This document shows, piece after piece, positions 23,348 through 42,800 of a DNA stretch of 64,000 nucleotides (the first letter of the stretch is position 1; every line of letters starts with the position of its first letter). This DNA comes from Ovis canadensis (taxonomy: Eukaryota > Chordata > Mammalia > Artiodactyla > Bovidae): the NCBI RefSeq assembly GCF_042477335.2, contig NC_091255.1, forward strand, positions 41,394,501 to 41,458,500, written 5' to 3'. A program made the translations under genes and the position numbers. The notes beneath the pieces were generated by a model that did not search any database, was not told the origin of the DNA, and saw only the letters and a program-made list of their open reading frames with translations.

Positions 23348-26300
23348 GGGTTTGAGTTAAATCTTCATTTTTCATAGTAGGAAGCCAAAAGCTAATAGAG
23401 ACAGTTGGTAAGTCAAGAAACACTGTAAAAACAATAAGCATTTTATTCAGTATGGAGGTAAATACCCCCAAATACAAAAACTGTCGCACCTAAAGATGTC
23501 TACTACTTGATAGCAGAACTGAGAGTGGGCAAGACTTGGATTTCTTTGTAGCCCTTCGGTACTATTTGATTTTCTGACCATCGTACTTTAATTATTATTT
23601 CTTCATGAATTAAAAGTGGGTAAAAGTTAAGATTACCCTTTTCCTTGGTACATTTAACCTCTTCAGGAAATGACAGGCTTGCTCTTTTCCTTCTAGAATA
23701 ACAATAAAAAGGATAGAAAGAATGTTTCCTGCTTCTCACAAGAACTTATTATTTTGACTTTAGTTTTAATTGAAAATGTATCTGACACATGATTTGAGCA
23801 AGTGTTCCTCAAAACCACGCAGACTTTGGCTTCACGTTCCTAGCAGTGGTTTGCAAACAGTGGCTTGCGGGCTCCTCCGAAATCGGTGATTAGGGCAGAG
23901 TAGGTGATGGCCGAATAGCTGTGCTCATTACAGACGCTCAGCTTTGACTCAAGACTCAGAAGAGAGAGTCCCACTAGTGTGAACACGATCACACAACAGC
24001 ACAAGTTAGCACAGCTGAACTTGTCCTGCAAACAAACAATTTGGCTTCATGTGTTCCCTTTTTTCCTCTTAACATTTAATTTACAAGCATTAAAAGACTA
24101 GATTTCATACAAGCATCCAAATTTTCCATTTCTCTTGAAAAACTGAAAACCCTAGGCACACAGGGACCACATGCCTAAGGGGGCAAGCAACGGCTGGAAA
24201 TGAGGAGTTTCCGGTTCATTCAGACGCAGGTGGACTGTCCTACTTTCCACTCACTGACTCTACCTGTCTGGTATGACCAGAACTGGCAGCCCTGCACCAA
24301 GGGACCAGAATCCAACAGCAAACTGGGACTTACAAGCTTTCTGAGTATTACTTGTCAGTTGTGCACCTATATTCATCAGAACAGGCTACTGTGTTGTGTT
24401 GTTATGGAAACAAATTCACCAGGAGATCAAGTGGCTCCACCAGGAGCTTACTCCTCACTCACACCATTCGTCTGATAGCAGCAGGTGGGAGATTCTGCTC
24501 GACAAGCCCCCCAGGGACCTGGCTGGTTGAGGTACGACTTCGAGCACCTCTGGCTGCCTCGGAAGGAAAAAAGATTGGAGAATCCCACATCCGCTGTACG
24601 TTCTTCACCCCGAAGTGACACAGGTCACACCTTCACTTGCATCACAAGGGCCACAACTGACCTCATGGCTTCTGTAAAATAGGGGGCTGCTGAGAAGCAG
24701 AGGAGAACCAAAGGAATAGCAGGGGAACATCATTTGTCTCTACTACATGCAACTGTCAGTAACACAAGGTTTTCACAGTCTCACCTCCCTCTCGAGGTTA
24801 CAGAGGGAGAAACAAATGAGGTTAATAGACATAAAAGAACTCTGAATTAGCTCTAAAGAGTTTTACTAATTTGACGGATGATAGTATCGACACCTCCGTG
24901 GACTTACTGTGCCATAAGCTCTGCACAACACACAGCTTTCAAAGGTGTGGGTCAGGGAACAGGCACGGGGGGGCCGGGGAATGCAACGCTGCTTTCACGT
25001 TAACTGCACCAGTCAGCCAATTCACTTGTGCTCAAGGCTGACCAAGCAAGACAAAAGGGAAAGCAGTATTTGCACCCCATAGTCTCTTCCAACTAGCTTT
25101 CAGTCTTGAAATGATTAAAGTGTGTGGGAGGCGCAGATTTTTACCTTCCAGAGATGGTTGCTATGTCCCCTCTCTGTGAATGCAGGGGAAGTTTGTGGCT
25201 GCTTCAACCAGAGTGTAGCAGAAGCAACACTACGTGAATCCCGAGGCTAGTCATAGAACGTCACACACTTCTCTGGCTCCCTAGGGAAGCCTGTCTGAGA
25301 CCCCAGCTGCCAGGCTGTGGAGACGACCTCAGATGAGCCTCCACAGAGAGACAACCCAGAGGTTGCAAATATAGATGTTCTAACTGCAACCTGGCTACGG
25401 TCCAGCTGACAGCCAGCATCAGCTTCCAGACCCAAGAAGACACCCCTAGATGCTTCCTGCCTCCTGGAGAGCATGCAAACCCCAGCCTTCAAACCTCTCA
25501 GCTGAGCCTAGACTGTGCAGCAGTGAAAAGCTGTTTCTGATGGGCTTCACCCAGACCCCTGATCCCCAGCTTGTGTAAGTGTCATGAAATGACTACTCTG
25601 CAAGGCTTGGTTTTGGGGTAAATTTTTATGGAACAACAGCATCTGGAAGGGCTAGACTTGTTAGCTTAAACACCTCACAGTGGAAAGAGCAAACGTGTGT
25701 CTGCTGAACTCCTACATCTCAAATTCCACACTAACAGAAACTGTGGGGGAAGCTAAAAATACAGACTGGTAAGAATTTAGTTAGGCTGCAGCAACAGGAA
25801 AACAGTAGTAACACTTAAAAAAGAGAGAAGTTTGTTTCTCAGTTAAAAATTCAGACGGGCACTTCAGGGCTACTGTCCCCACCAGAGGGAACTCAACCTC
25901 TACTTGTCTGCTGTTCACAAGATCAGGCTTCCACCCCATTAACCACAACAACTATCTAAGCACCATCTGTTCCATGTACATTTCAGCTAACAGGGGTGGA
26001 AAGGAGAAGAGACAGGCATACCATCCTTCTAAGGACACTTCCTGCAAGTGCAGCCACAAAACGGCAAAAAAAATCTGGGAAACACTGTCTCTGTTGCCAT
26101 GTTCTGGCTAATAAGTGGGAAATGAGCAGAAGGGAAAAACTAATAGTGGGGGATAAACAGCAGCAAACAGCAGGTGCTGCCACATGCACATTGCGAAAAT
26201 CAGTCTGGTTTAGGATCGCAGCCTCAAATAACAACAGCTGCCTCAAGAACGACACCACTGGGTCTCCTGCTAGACTCCCAACTCAACAGACTGACGTCAG

Positions 26301-26504
26301 ATCTTTCAGGTTCAATAATATCATGTCTTTACACAGCATTCACTTTCCTCATCAGATATGTATAAATAAAATGGGAAATAAGCACTTACCAAATTAATGA
26401 CTTAGTAAGTTAATGATTCATAAGAAAGGAAAGGACATTTAGAGACAAAGATTTCCTCAAAAATCAGAGACGTGTCCTGATGGCTCTTCCTGCAATCAGT
26501 GGCT
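23348..26504. other. TVP23B downstream flank, repeat-poor
   Basis: No young SINE or LINE is seen. The only possible exon is the candidate at 23840-24025. Minus-strand AATAAA near 23,433. Confidence 0.4.
23840..24025 (-). other. Candidate alternative last exon of TVP23B (uncertain)
   Basis: A TTTGTTTGCAG acceptor at 24026 is followed by 61 open codons (DKFSCANLCCCVIVF...), ending in TAG. It would join in frame (phase 0) to TVP23B exon 6, and a hydrophobic stretch near its start resembles a membrane helix. An AATAAA lies about 400 nt further on. Chance occurrence is quite possible; there is no family match. Confidence 0.2.
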
Positions 26505-26640
26505 CCTTGGACAAGTCACTCAGTGACCTGAGGTCCCGCTCTGTCACCGATACACTGGTGTCACACAGAACAGGTTTGCCATGAGGATCAAATGAGATCA
26601 CAAACGTCACGGTGCTTTGTAAACAGTAGAGTTTTATACA
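26505..26640 (+). repeat. MIR SINE remnant
   Basis: GACAAGTCACTCAGTGACCT ... GAGGATCAAATGAGATCACA ... GTGCTTTGTAAACAG. Confidence 0.65.
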
Positions 26641-27742
26641 AATATAAAGTTATGCACCTTCAAAGCTCTCACTCCAATAAAGACACGCATTCAATTAAAC
26701 AAAACATCTTCAAAAAAATTTTAACAATGTATAAATACAATCACAAAATAATCCATTGATTAAAACAAAGTTTACAGTACCTACAACAGAATTCACAGAT
26801 GCCTACAGTATTTTGCAGATTGTTACATATGTTGTTTTAACAAATACCGTTAATACAAATGCATGATTTACAATATCCCCATTACAGCAAGACAAAAAAA
26901 ATAGATTCATAAAATAAAACGTCTTTTAGGCATTTACAATGCCAAGTACTGAAATAATTATTCTCACTATTACATAAGAATAATACTCTTTTTAGTGGAG
27001 AAAGACTTCATTAGGCCAAGGATCACTGAAGTGCTTCTGGGGGTTTCGAAGTAAAATCTGGCTATTCTCCCCCAAAAATAAATAGAACAGCAGCCATCCC
27101 TAGGAATCCCATGAAAATAAACTATGAATGTTCCTGTTATGTTAACTGGGTCTTGAGTACAAGACTCATCAGTAAACCAAATTTTAGAAACTAGTTAACA
27201 CCAACAGCCCAAGTGTGGTTTGTACCTGCCTGTGAATGCCTAGGATAAGAAGTTTCATCACGAAAGTATATATAAGTGTAAAATTAACCATTATTTCTAA
27301 CGTATACATTAGCCAGAGTGCTCACTCTTACCATGGAAGCAAAAACTTCTAAAATAATCTACAGAAACAGTGTGTAAACACAGAGTTTTGAGATAGACTA
27401 AGAACATCCTTCTGTGTTCTATGGACCAAGATGCAAAGGTCTCCATTTACATGGACGTGAACACAAACACTTTAACTTAAAAGACACAGGGATCTCACAA
27501 GACTATGGACAGACGCCTATGTATACCATAAACCAAATGCCGACAATGTTTCTAGCCATACCACACCTTCAAGGCCCAAGTGCTAGAAAGAAGACAATAT
27601 GAAAACTACTTTTCCTTTTTCTTAAAGTCAATTTTTAAATGGAAAAACAAACCCCACACTCCTCTTTGCAGTAGCTTCTGAGTTCTGAAGGTTCAGTCAA
27701 GACCCCCTTGGGCGGTTCCCCATGAAAAAAGCACGCAGACTT
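26630..27742 (-). other. Probable TVP23B 3' UTR and 3' flank
   Basis: AT-rich sequence downstream of the TVP23B stop, free of young repeats. No canonical AATAAA is seen on the minus strand here. A variant TATAAA lies at about 26,633-26,638, and the nearest canonical signals are far downstream at about 23,433 and 22,993. The true 3' end is therefore uncertain. Confidence 0.4.
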
Positions 27743-36151
<8,409 letters not shown>

Positions 36152-36170
36152 GACGGCTAGGCGCCAGCCC

Positions 36171-36190
36171 CACTTCCGGAAGCCACGTCA
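36171..36190 (-). promoter_or_regulatory. ETS/GABP-like and CRE-like sites next to the TVP23B start
   Basis: On the plus strand CACTTCCGGAAG (ETS core, palindromic TTCCGGAA) is followed directly by CCACGTCA, the reverse complement of TGACGTGG (CRE-like). They lie 20-40 nt upstream of the ATG, so transcription must start very near them. Confidence 0.5.
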
Positions 36191-36340
36191 GCGCCGCAGC
36201 CGCGGGGAGGGACCGACCAGACGCGAAAAGCACTCCACCAGCCAGGAGGAGCCGAAGTAACAGCGGAAACCCGGCCCTACTTCCGCATCCGGGCTCTCGG
36301 GGGAGGAGCGAGTGGGGTGGGGCGAGTGTGGGGACTGGGC

Positions 36341-36420
36341 GACTCGGGGTGGGGCGGGGCTAACGAGTGGGCGAGACGAGAAGCCAGGACTCGGGGTGGG
36401 GCGGGGCTAGCAAGTGGGCG
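36341..36420. repeat. Duplicated GC-box unit in the TVP23B promoter
   Basis: Two 33-bp copies at 36341-36373 and 36388-36420 differ at two positions and are spaced 47 bp apart. Each starts GACTCGGGGTGGGGCGGGGC, an Sp1-type GC box. They lie 190-270 bp upstream of the start codon. Confidence 0.8.
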
Positions 36421-37396
36421 GGGACTCGCGGACTGGTCCAAGCAGGAGCTGAAATTAACCGTGCAGCATATCGCGGAAAGCTTCATGGTTTATCACGTAG
36501 AGATGTTGCTTGTAACTACAGGGTGTCCTTCCCATCATTGTGGACGGCCTCAGGGCAGGTTTGGGGACGGGGTGTTCCATAGTTTTAGTTTGAGTGTTCT
36601 ACGATGATCTGTAATCCTGTACAGCATTGCTTTTGTACTTTAAATGGTGGAAACAATTGAAAAAATAAATGTGCACTTACCAATTATCTAACTGACCCCT
36701 GTGTTCCGTCCCTTCTTCGGGAAGGTGATGAAAGGGTGTCCCTACAGGATGGGTACCTACTCAATAGGAGATGTTATTCTTATTATGGTTTTAAGTTTAG
36801 CGGCTAAGGATGTGGTCTTGCCCCTTGAAGGAGCTGAGTTCAGGGACTTGGCATCTTCTCTGAAACTGAGATGGTAACAGTGTTCTACCTGCTAGGCCTA
36901 TGTGAAACTGCTCTTGGAAGACTCGGAATAATATGTAGAAGCACGTTTCCTTAATTGAGGGGATTCTTTCCATACAAATCACAATTTTGTATGGCTATTG
37001 GCCAATGCTACTTTACACCTGATATCTTAATAATGGAGAAAAAAATTCTCCAAGGAGAGAAAGGCTGCCAAACATTAGTATTCACGGACTTGGAGGTGAA
37101 AGTGGAGGCTGGGAGCAGGTGTCTCGTGCATCTAGTCTGTCATGCCAGGGTTTTGGTGGCCCACCCAGTGTGTGGGTTGTGGGGTTGGAGTTTTGTTGTT
37201 TTAATCTGCTACTGTTTGAATGGTTTGCATCCCACAGCCATGCTGGGCTAGTGGAGGGTACCCCCTTCGGATGGGGCTTGAGCTCTCTGATGGGCCAGAG
37301 GCCCTGTGCTGGGCTGCATGCTTCTAAATTACCTGCCTGGCCCCTCAACAGCTTTAAGTAGCAACATCGACACACGCTATCAGTGTAGAAAGGGTC

Positions 37397-37526
37397 AGTT
37401 CAGTTCAGTTCAGTTGCTCAGTTGTGCTGGATTATTTGCAACCCCACGGACTACAGCTCGCCTGGCCTCCCTGTCCATCACCAACTCCCAGAGTCTACTC
37501 AAACTCATGTCCATTGAGTCGGTGCT
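37397..37526 (-). mobile_element. BovB 3' tail fragment
   Basis: Starts with CAGTTCAGTTCAGTTCAGTT, the reverse complement of the BovB tail, and runs into the last 125 bp of the element. It joins directly to an opposite-strand BovB piece. Confidence 0.9.
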
Positions 37527-38005
37527 GACATTACTTAGTCAACAAAGGTCCGTCTAGTCAAGGCTATGGTTTTTCCAATAGTCATGTATGGATGTGAGAG
37601 TTGGACTATAAAGAAAGCTGAGTGCTGAAGAATTTATGCTTTTGAACTGTGGTGTTGGAGAAGACTCTTGAGAGTCCCTTGGACTGCAAGGAGATCCAAC
37701 CAGTCCATCCTAAAGGAGATCAGTCCTGGGTGTTCATTGGAAGGACTGATGTTGAAGCTGAAACTCCAATACTTTGGCCACCTGATGCGAAGAGCTGACT
37801 CATTGAAAAGTCCCTGATGCTGGGAAAGATTGAAGGCAGGAGAAGGGGATGACAGAGGATGAGATGGTTGGATGGCATCACCAACTCAATGGACATGGGT
37901 TTGGGTGGACTCCGGGAATTGGTGATGGACAGGGAGGCCTGGCATGCTACGGTTCATGGGATCTCAAAAAGTCGGACATGACTGAGCGACTGAACTGAAC
38001 TGAAC
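37527..38005 (+). mobile_element. BovB 3' fragment
   Basis: Begins in the RT C-terminal region (AACAAAGGTCCGTCTAGTCA) and runs to a GACTGAACTGAACTGAAC tail at 38,005. Frame broken by stops. Confidence 0.93.
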
Positions 38006-38525
38006 TCTGCATATAAGTTAGATAACCAGGGTCACAATATACAGCCTTGACATTCTCCTTTCCAAATTTGGAACCAGTTTGTTGTTCCATGTCCAGTTCT
38101 AACTGTTGCTTCTTGACCTGCATACAGATTTCTCAGGAGGCAGGTCAGGTGGTCTGTTATCTCTTTAAGAATTTTCCAGTTTGTTGAGATCTACACAAAG
38201 GCTTTGGTGTAGTCAATAAAGTAGAAGTAGATGTTTTTCTGGAACTCTCTTGCTATTTTGATAATCCAACAGATGTTGGCAATTGGATCTCTGATTCCTC
38301 TGCCTTTTCTAAATCCAACTTGAACATCTGGAAGTTCACAGTTCACATACTGTTGAAGCCTGGCTTGGAGAATTTTGAGCATTACTTTGCTAGCGTGTGA
38401 GATGAGTGCAGTTGTGCAGTAGTTTGAGCATTCTTTGGCATTGCCTTTCTTTGGGATTGGAATGAAAACTGACCTATTCCAGTCCTGTGGCCACTGCTGA
38501 GTTTTCCAAATTTGCTGGCATATTA
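38006..38525 (-). mobile_element. BovB RT-domain fragment
   Basis: On the minus strand it encodes a broken RT core (LPDVQVGFRKGRG, FIDYTKAF) and stops at the region that encodes LFNLYAEY. It abuts the tail of the previous plus-strand piece with no spacer. It lies 450 bp beyond the FBXW10 poly(A) signal. Confidence 0.9.
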
Positions 38526-38966
38526 ATTCTTCTCCCTAGGAGTTAGCCCTGAGAAGGAAACACAATTTGAGGGCTCCTTTTTGATACTTAATTGAACTTA
38601 CTGTGCTTCATCAGGCTTCCGTACAAAAACACCAGGGGACTCCAGTGCATGATTCTGATATAATCCCTTTGGTCCATTTGCTAGAAGAAATGGCACAGGA
38701 AATTGGTAGCGACAAGTGGTATTAAATTTCCAAAAACCACTTCTCCATCCCCCATCAGTGAAACAGGGTTTCCATGCATCTCATTAAATGGTTTTCAGTG
38801 GGAATACAGATACCAATCTCTCTTAGTCTCTGTTTCCTTACTTTGCTAAGTATCAGTTCTTTGACTTATAGGAAGATAATGAAGAGTCCCCATGGTAAAT
38901 GCCAGGGAACAGTTGAAAACAAACAAAACAAAAGAGGCCAAATATCAACATCTACTTGGTTTCTTG

Positions 38967-38972
38967 TTTATT
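38967..38972 (-). terminator. Candidate FBXW10 polyadenylation signal
   Basis: AATAAA on the minus strand, 30 nt after the FBXW10 stop codon, with a T/G-rich stretch (TGTTGATATTTG) a few tens of bases beyond. No better signal lies between it and the BovB block, so this is the likely transcript end. Confidence 0.6.
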
Positions 38973-39001
38973 ATAAGACACTGTAATTTCCCAAGGCTGG
39001 T

Positions 39002-39816
39002 TCAAATAAACACATTCTGTCCAAGTTCAGGGGCCGCGGTTTTCCCCAGCTTCATGAAGTTGTCGATGGGCAGACCTTTGATCTTCCTGATCCATGCAGC
39101 TCTGCTGGCCTTTTCTGGATCGACCGCTCCAACTGGCTTTATGGCCTGAAACTCTTTCATCCTGGCCTCCCTATACTCTTTCTGCTCCTTCACAGTCAGC
39201 AGCATGAACTCTGTGTTCACTCGTAAGGGGTCAAGGGCAGAGCAGAAGCGGGGCCGTTCTTTCCTGGCAGCCTGGGCTGCGGTGCTCACGAGCGGAGCCA
39301 GCATGCGGTTTGGCTTGATGACCTGCGTGCTGGTTAAGGGGCTGAAGTTGCGCACTCCATCAGTTGAACTGGTCGCCCGGTCTTCGCCCTTCGAGCCACC
39401 ACGGAACCTGGGGCAGATAAGCACCGGCTGGGGGATGGTGGACTGCACTCGGGGGCCATGTACAGACTTCTTCAGGTTGGGCTGAAGCTTCTGGATTTTG
39501 AGGGGAATATTGGTCTGCTTCACTTCTATGGGAGGAGTGCTGAATCTCAGTCGGTCAACTGCTTGTTGGACCACTTGGCCCTTCAAACTCAAGACCTTCC
39601 TTGGGTATGGAATGGAAGGTCCCCAGACATCGATGATCTGGGCCTGGGGCCTCCGGGGATAGGCAAACTCCCCAGAATTATGGGCTTTCTGCAGGGCGTT
39701 CACGGTCAGGAGGAACTGGTCAGGTGACATGGGAATGCCCCAGGACTTCTTTGAGCGACTGATCAAGTCTCCTGAAATTCCCAGATACCTTTGTTTTGGT
39801 AATTTCTCCATATCAT
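39002..39816 (-). CDS. FBXW10: FBXW10 last exon: long C-terminal region
   Basis: Acceptor AAAAGCAG, 815 nt, visible residues 518-788, then TGA at 39004-39002. It is the longest uninterrupted coding stretch in the window and has no WD40 pattern. It is basic (many K, R, P) and ends in [16 protein letters not shown]. No named domain is recognised. A minus-strand AATAAA at 38972-38967 would give a 3' UTR of only about 50 nt. Confidence 0.93.
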
Positions 39817-42800
39817 CTGCTTTTCCCAAAAACAGAAAAGAAAAGCAAATCAGTGTTCCATGTAAACTATTAAATACTCATTCATGAAAATTAAATCCAT
39901 TCTAACTATTATGCAGACTAAGGTCGTTGTTGCCCAATGGACACGCCACCATCATGTGAACAAAAATCCTCTATGAGATGAGCAATCAGAACATATTTAA
40001 CGTGAGCTTTTAATAGATATGCTAGTATTTGTGTCCAAGGGTGCATTAACATCTAGATATGCATATTTTGGAAGGAACATCTCTCTTCCACACATTCTTG
40101 AAATTCCCCTGTGGGAATGAACTTCACACCCCATTTATGGGCCTTATAAATTTTTAGTGAAGTGTTAGTTGCTCAGTCATGTCCAACTCTTTGCAACCCT
40201 GTGAACAGTAGCCCACCAGGCCCCTCTGTCCATGCAATTTTCCAGGCAAGAATACTGGAATGGGTTGCCATGCCCTCCTCCAGGGGATCTTCCAGCCCCA
40301 GGGAACAAACTCTCATCTCTTACATCTCCTGCACTGGCAGGCAGGTTCTTTACCACTAGTACCACCTGGGAAGCCCATAAATTTTTAGTAACACGCATAG
40401 ATTTTTAAATAAAACTTGTATAGCAAAGCTTGATCTCCACTTTATTATAATCATATTTGATTCCAAAAGATCTTTGGATGTTTCTTAGAATCAAAACTGC
40501 CTTCAAAAAATATGTCTCCACTGCAAAATGGAAACTATCACATGGCCAAAAAGCAATTCCTGAACAGGAGATCCCAAAACATTTTGAATGATAACAGGTC
40601 CAAAAGCCACTGATAAGGACAAAAGATTCATTCTAGCACACTGGTGGCTCAGGGGTAAAGAATCTGCCTGCCAGTGCAGGAGATGCAGGTTCGCTCCCTG
40701 GGTGGGGAAGAGCCCCTGAAGAATGAAATGGCAACACACTCCAGTATTCTTGCCAGGAAATCACATGGACAGAGGAGCCTGGCGGGCTACAGTCCATGGG
40801 GTGGCAAAGATTCTGACACGACCGAGTGACTAAACAGTTTCACACTTTTCTGTGTGGCCTCAAGTTAGTAGGGGATGATTAGGGGAAATCAGTCACTAAA
40901 CCAACACCACATTCTTAGGAGGAGCTGGGGATTTATCTGTTCTGAATCAAAGATAAACAAAGCTATTGGCCTGGTGAAAAACTGAACTGAACAGAGAGAG
41001 AAAGAGGGGCTTAATCCTGTCACACTGATTCAGAATAAAGGATCACCCGTCTTCTGATCTCCGGCGACAACAGGTTTTGCTTCCAAATTCTCCTGCTCAG
41101 CACCCATGCCATTTGCTTCCTGAGAACCCAGTCTCTTCCTGCCATCTTTCCATGGTGACTTTGGCTTTCCTGGACTTGGAGGTGTTTCCATTAACACACC
41201 TAAATTAAGATTGAAGAGGAAACTGTAGTTATTCTGTGATTCAATCAAAGATGACTACTGGGGGCACAGCTGATAATTCAACTGATCTTCACCCAAATTA
41301 TCACTTTATAGTTTGATGTTTCTTATTCCTTGAAGCTAGGCAGTCACCTAGAACCAAAGGTCCATTTGGTCACCAGCTGAACCCCACCCCCAATCTGATT
41401 TCCTACTGATTATGAAGCTTTAAGTGTTATCTGAAATTTCTAGTGCTCTGTCCTAGCTGATCATTTGTGGTATAATATGCTTGGAGGTGATCTATTGATC
41501 TAGTATTTTCCAGGTTAGCATGTTATCAACCAGAGGTCTAGAGAGAAGAGAGCAATATATCTCGTCTCTGTCTTAAGGAAATAATCACGTACTATATGTT
41601 TGGAAAGTAAATCATGAACTATATGTTTGGAAAATGGCTTCCCAGATGGCTCAGTGGTAAAGAATCCACCTGCCAAGCAGGAGACACTAGAGTTACAGGG
41701 TCGATCCCTAGGTTGGGAAGATCCCCTGGAGAAGGGCATGCCAATCCACTACAGTATTCTTGCCTGGGGAATCCCATGGACAGAGGAGCCTGGCAGTCTA
41801 CAGTCCATGGGGTCAGACACGACAGAGCAACTAACCCAACGGCAACATACGTTTGGATCAAGGGCGTGGAGGAAGGTGTTGGTAGCTTGTTTCTTGTTTT
41901 AATGGCAAGTATGAAGGGCTCAATGGACATGAGTTTGAGTAAACTCTGGAAGTTGGTGATGGACAAAGGCCTGGCGTGCTGCGATTCATGGGGTCGCAAA
42001 GAGTCGGACACGACTGAGTGACTGAACTGAACTGGACTGATGAAGGGCTAGCGTCACCTCCTGTAGAAAGAGTCTAATACATTTGGAAATTAGGCCTTGA
42101 AATTAAGCAGCTTTCCTTGAGCTGCCTATTAGATTGTCATGTCAAAGAGAACAGTTCCCATCTGCCCTAAAGAACTGGATATACATCATTAAGAAACCAC
42201 TGGCCAAAATATCCCACAAAGAAGCTGGTCCTGGCAGCCCCTTGCCTGCCCCAGTGGATACCACAGAGGCTGCCTGGGTTCAGCTGTCTCACCTGTAGGT
42301 AATCTGGATGTCCTCCGGAAGATGCGGGACCTGTGAGGTTTGCTTAACAGGGACTCCTGGGCTGTCTGCCTGCTGGACACAGAATCCCTTGGACTGTAGA
42401 CCTGGGTGCTAGACTTGGAGAGGACTTCTGCAAAGCTGTTTTCTTCCCTGTCCTCCTCTCTGTCCTTCTTCTTTTGTTTGGCCCGCTCCACTGAGTACTG
42501 CCACTTGATATTCTCAAACTGAAACAGGAGGATGTTGCTCTCCGTGTTGATCACCATCCTGGAACCAAAGCAACATGATTGCCCACAAAAGGGGACTTCC
42601 CTGGTAGTCCAGTGGTTAAGACTACACCTCCCAGTGAGGGGGAGCGAGTTCAATCCCTGGTTGGGGAACTAAGATCCCACACACCCCTAAAAGGAACATG
42701 GAGGCTGCCATTGCCCCAGCTTCCAAATATGCATTAAGACTACTGTCCCATTGGATCCTGAGCCAAGAGATCAGTGCTGGGGCAATGACCACACAAACAG

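Noticed and set aside
25983-26397. Frames of 91-133 residues downstream of TVP23B
   Set aside because: No acceptor in phase, no domain, and both strands are open over the same stretch.
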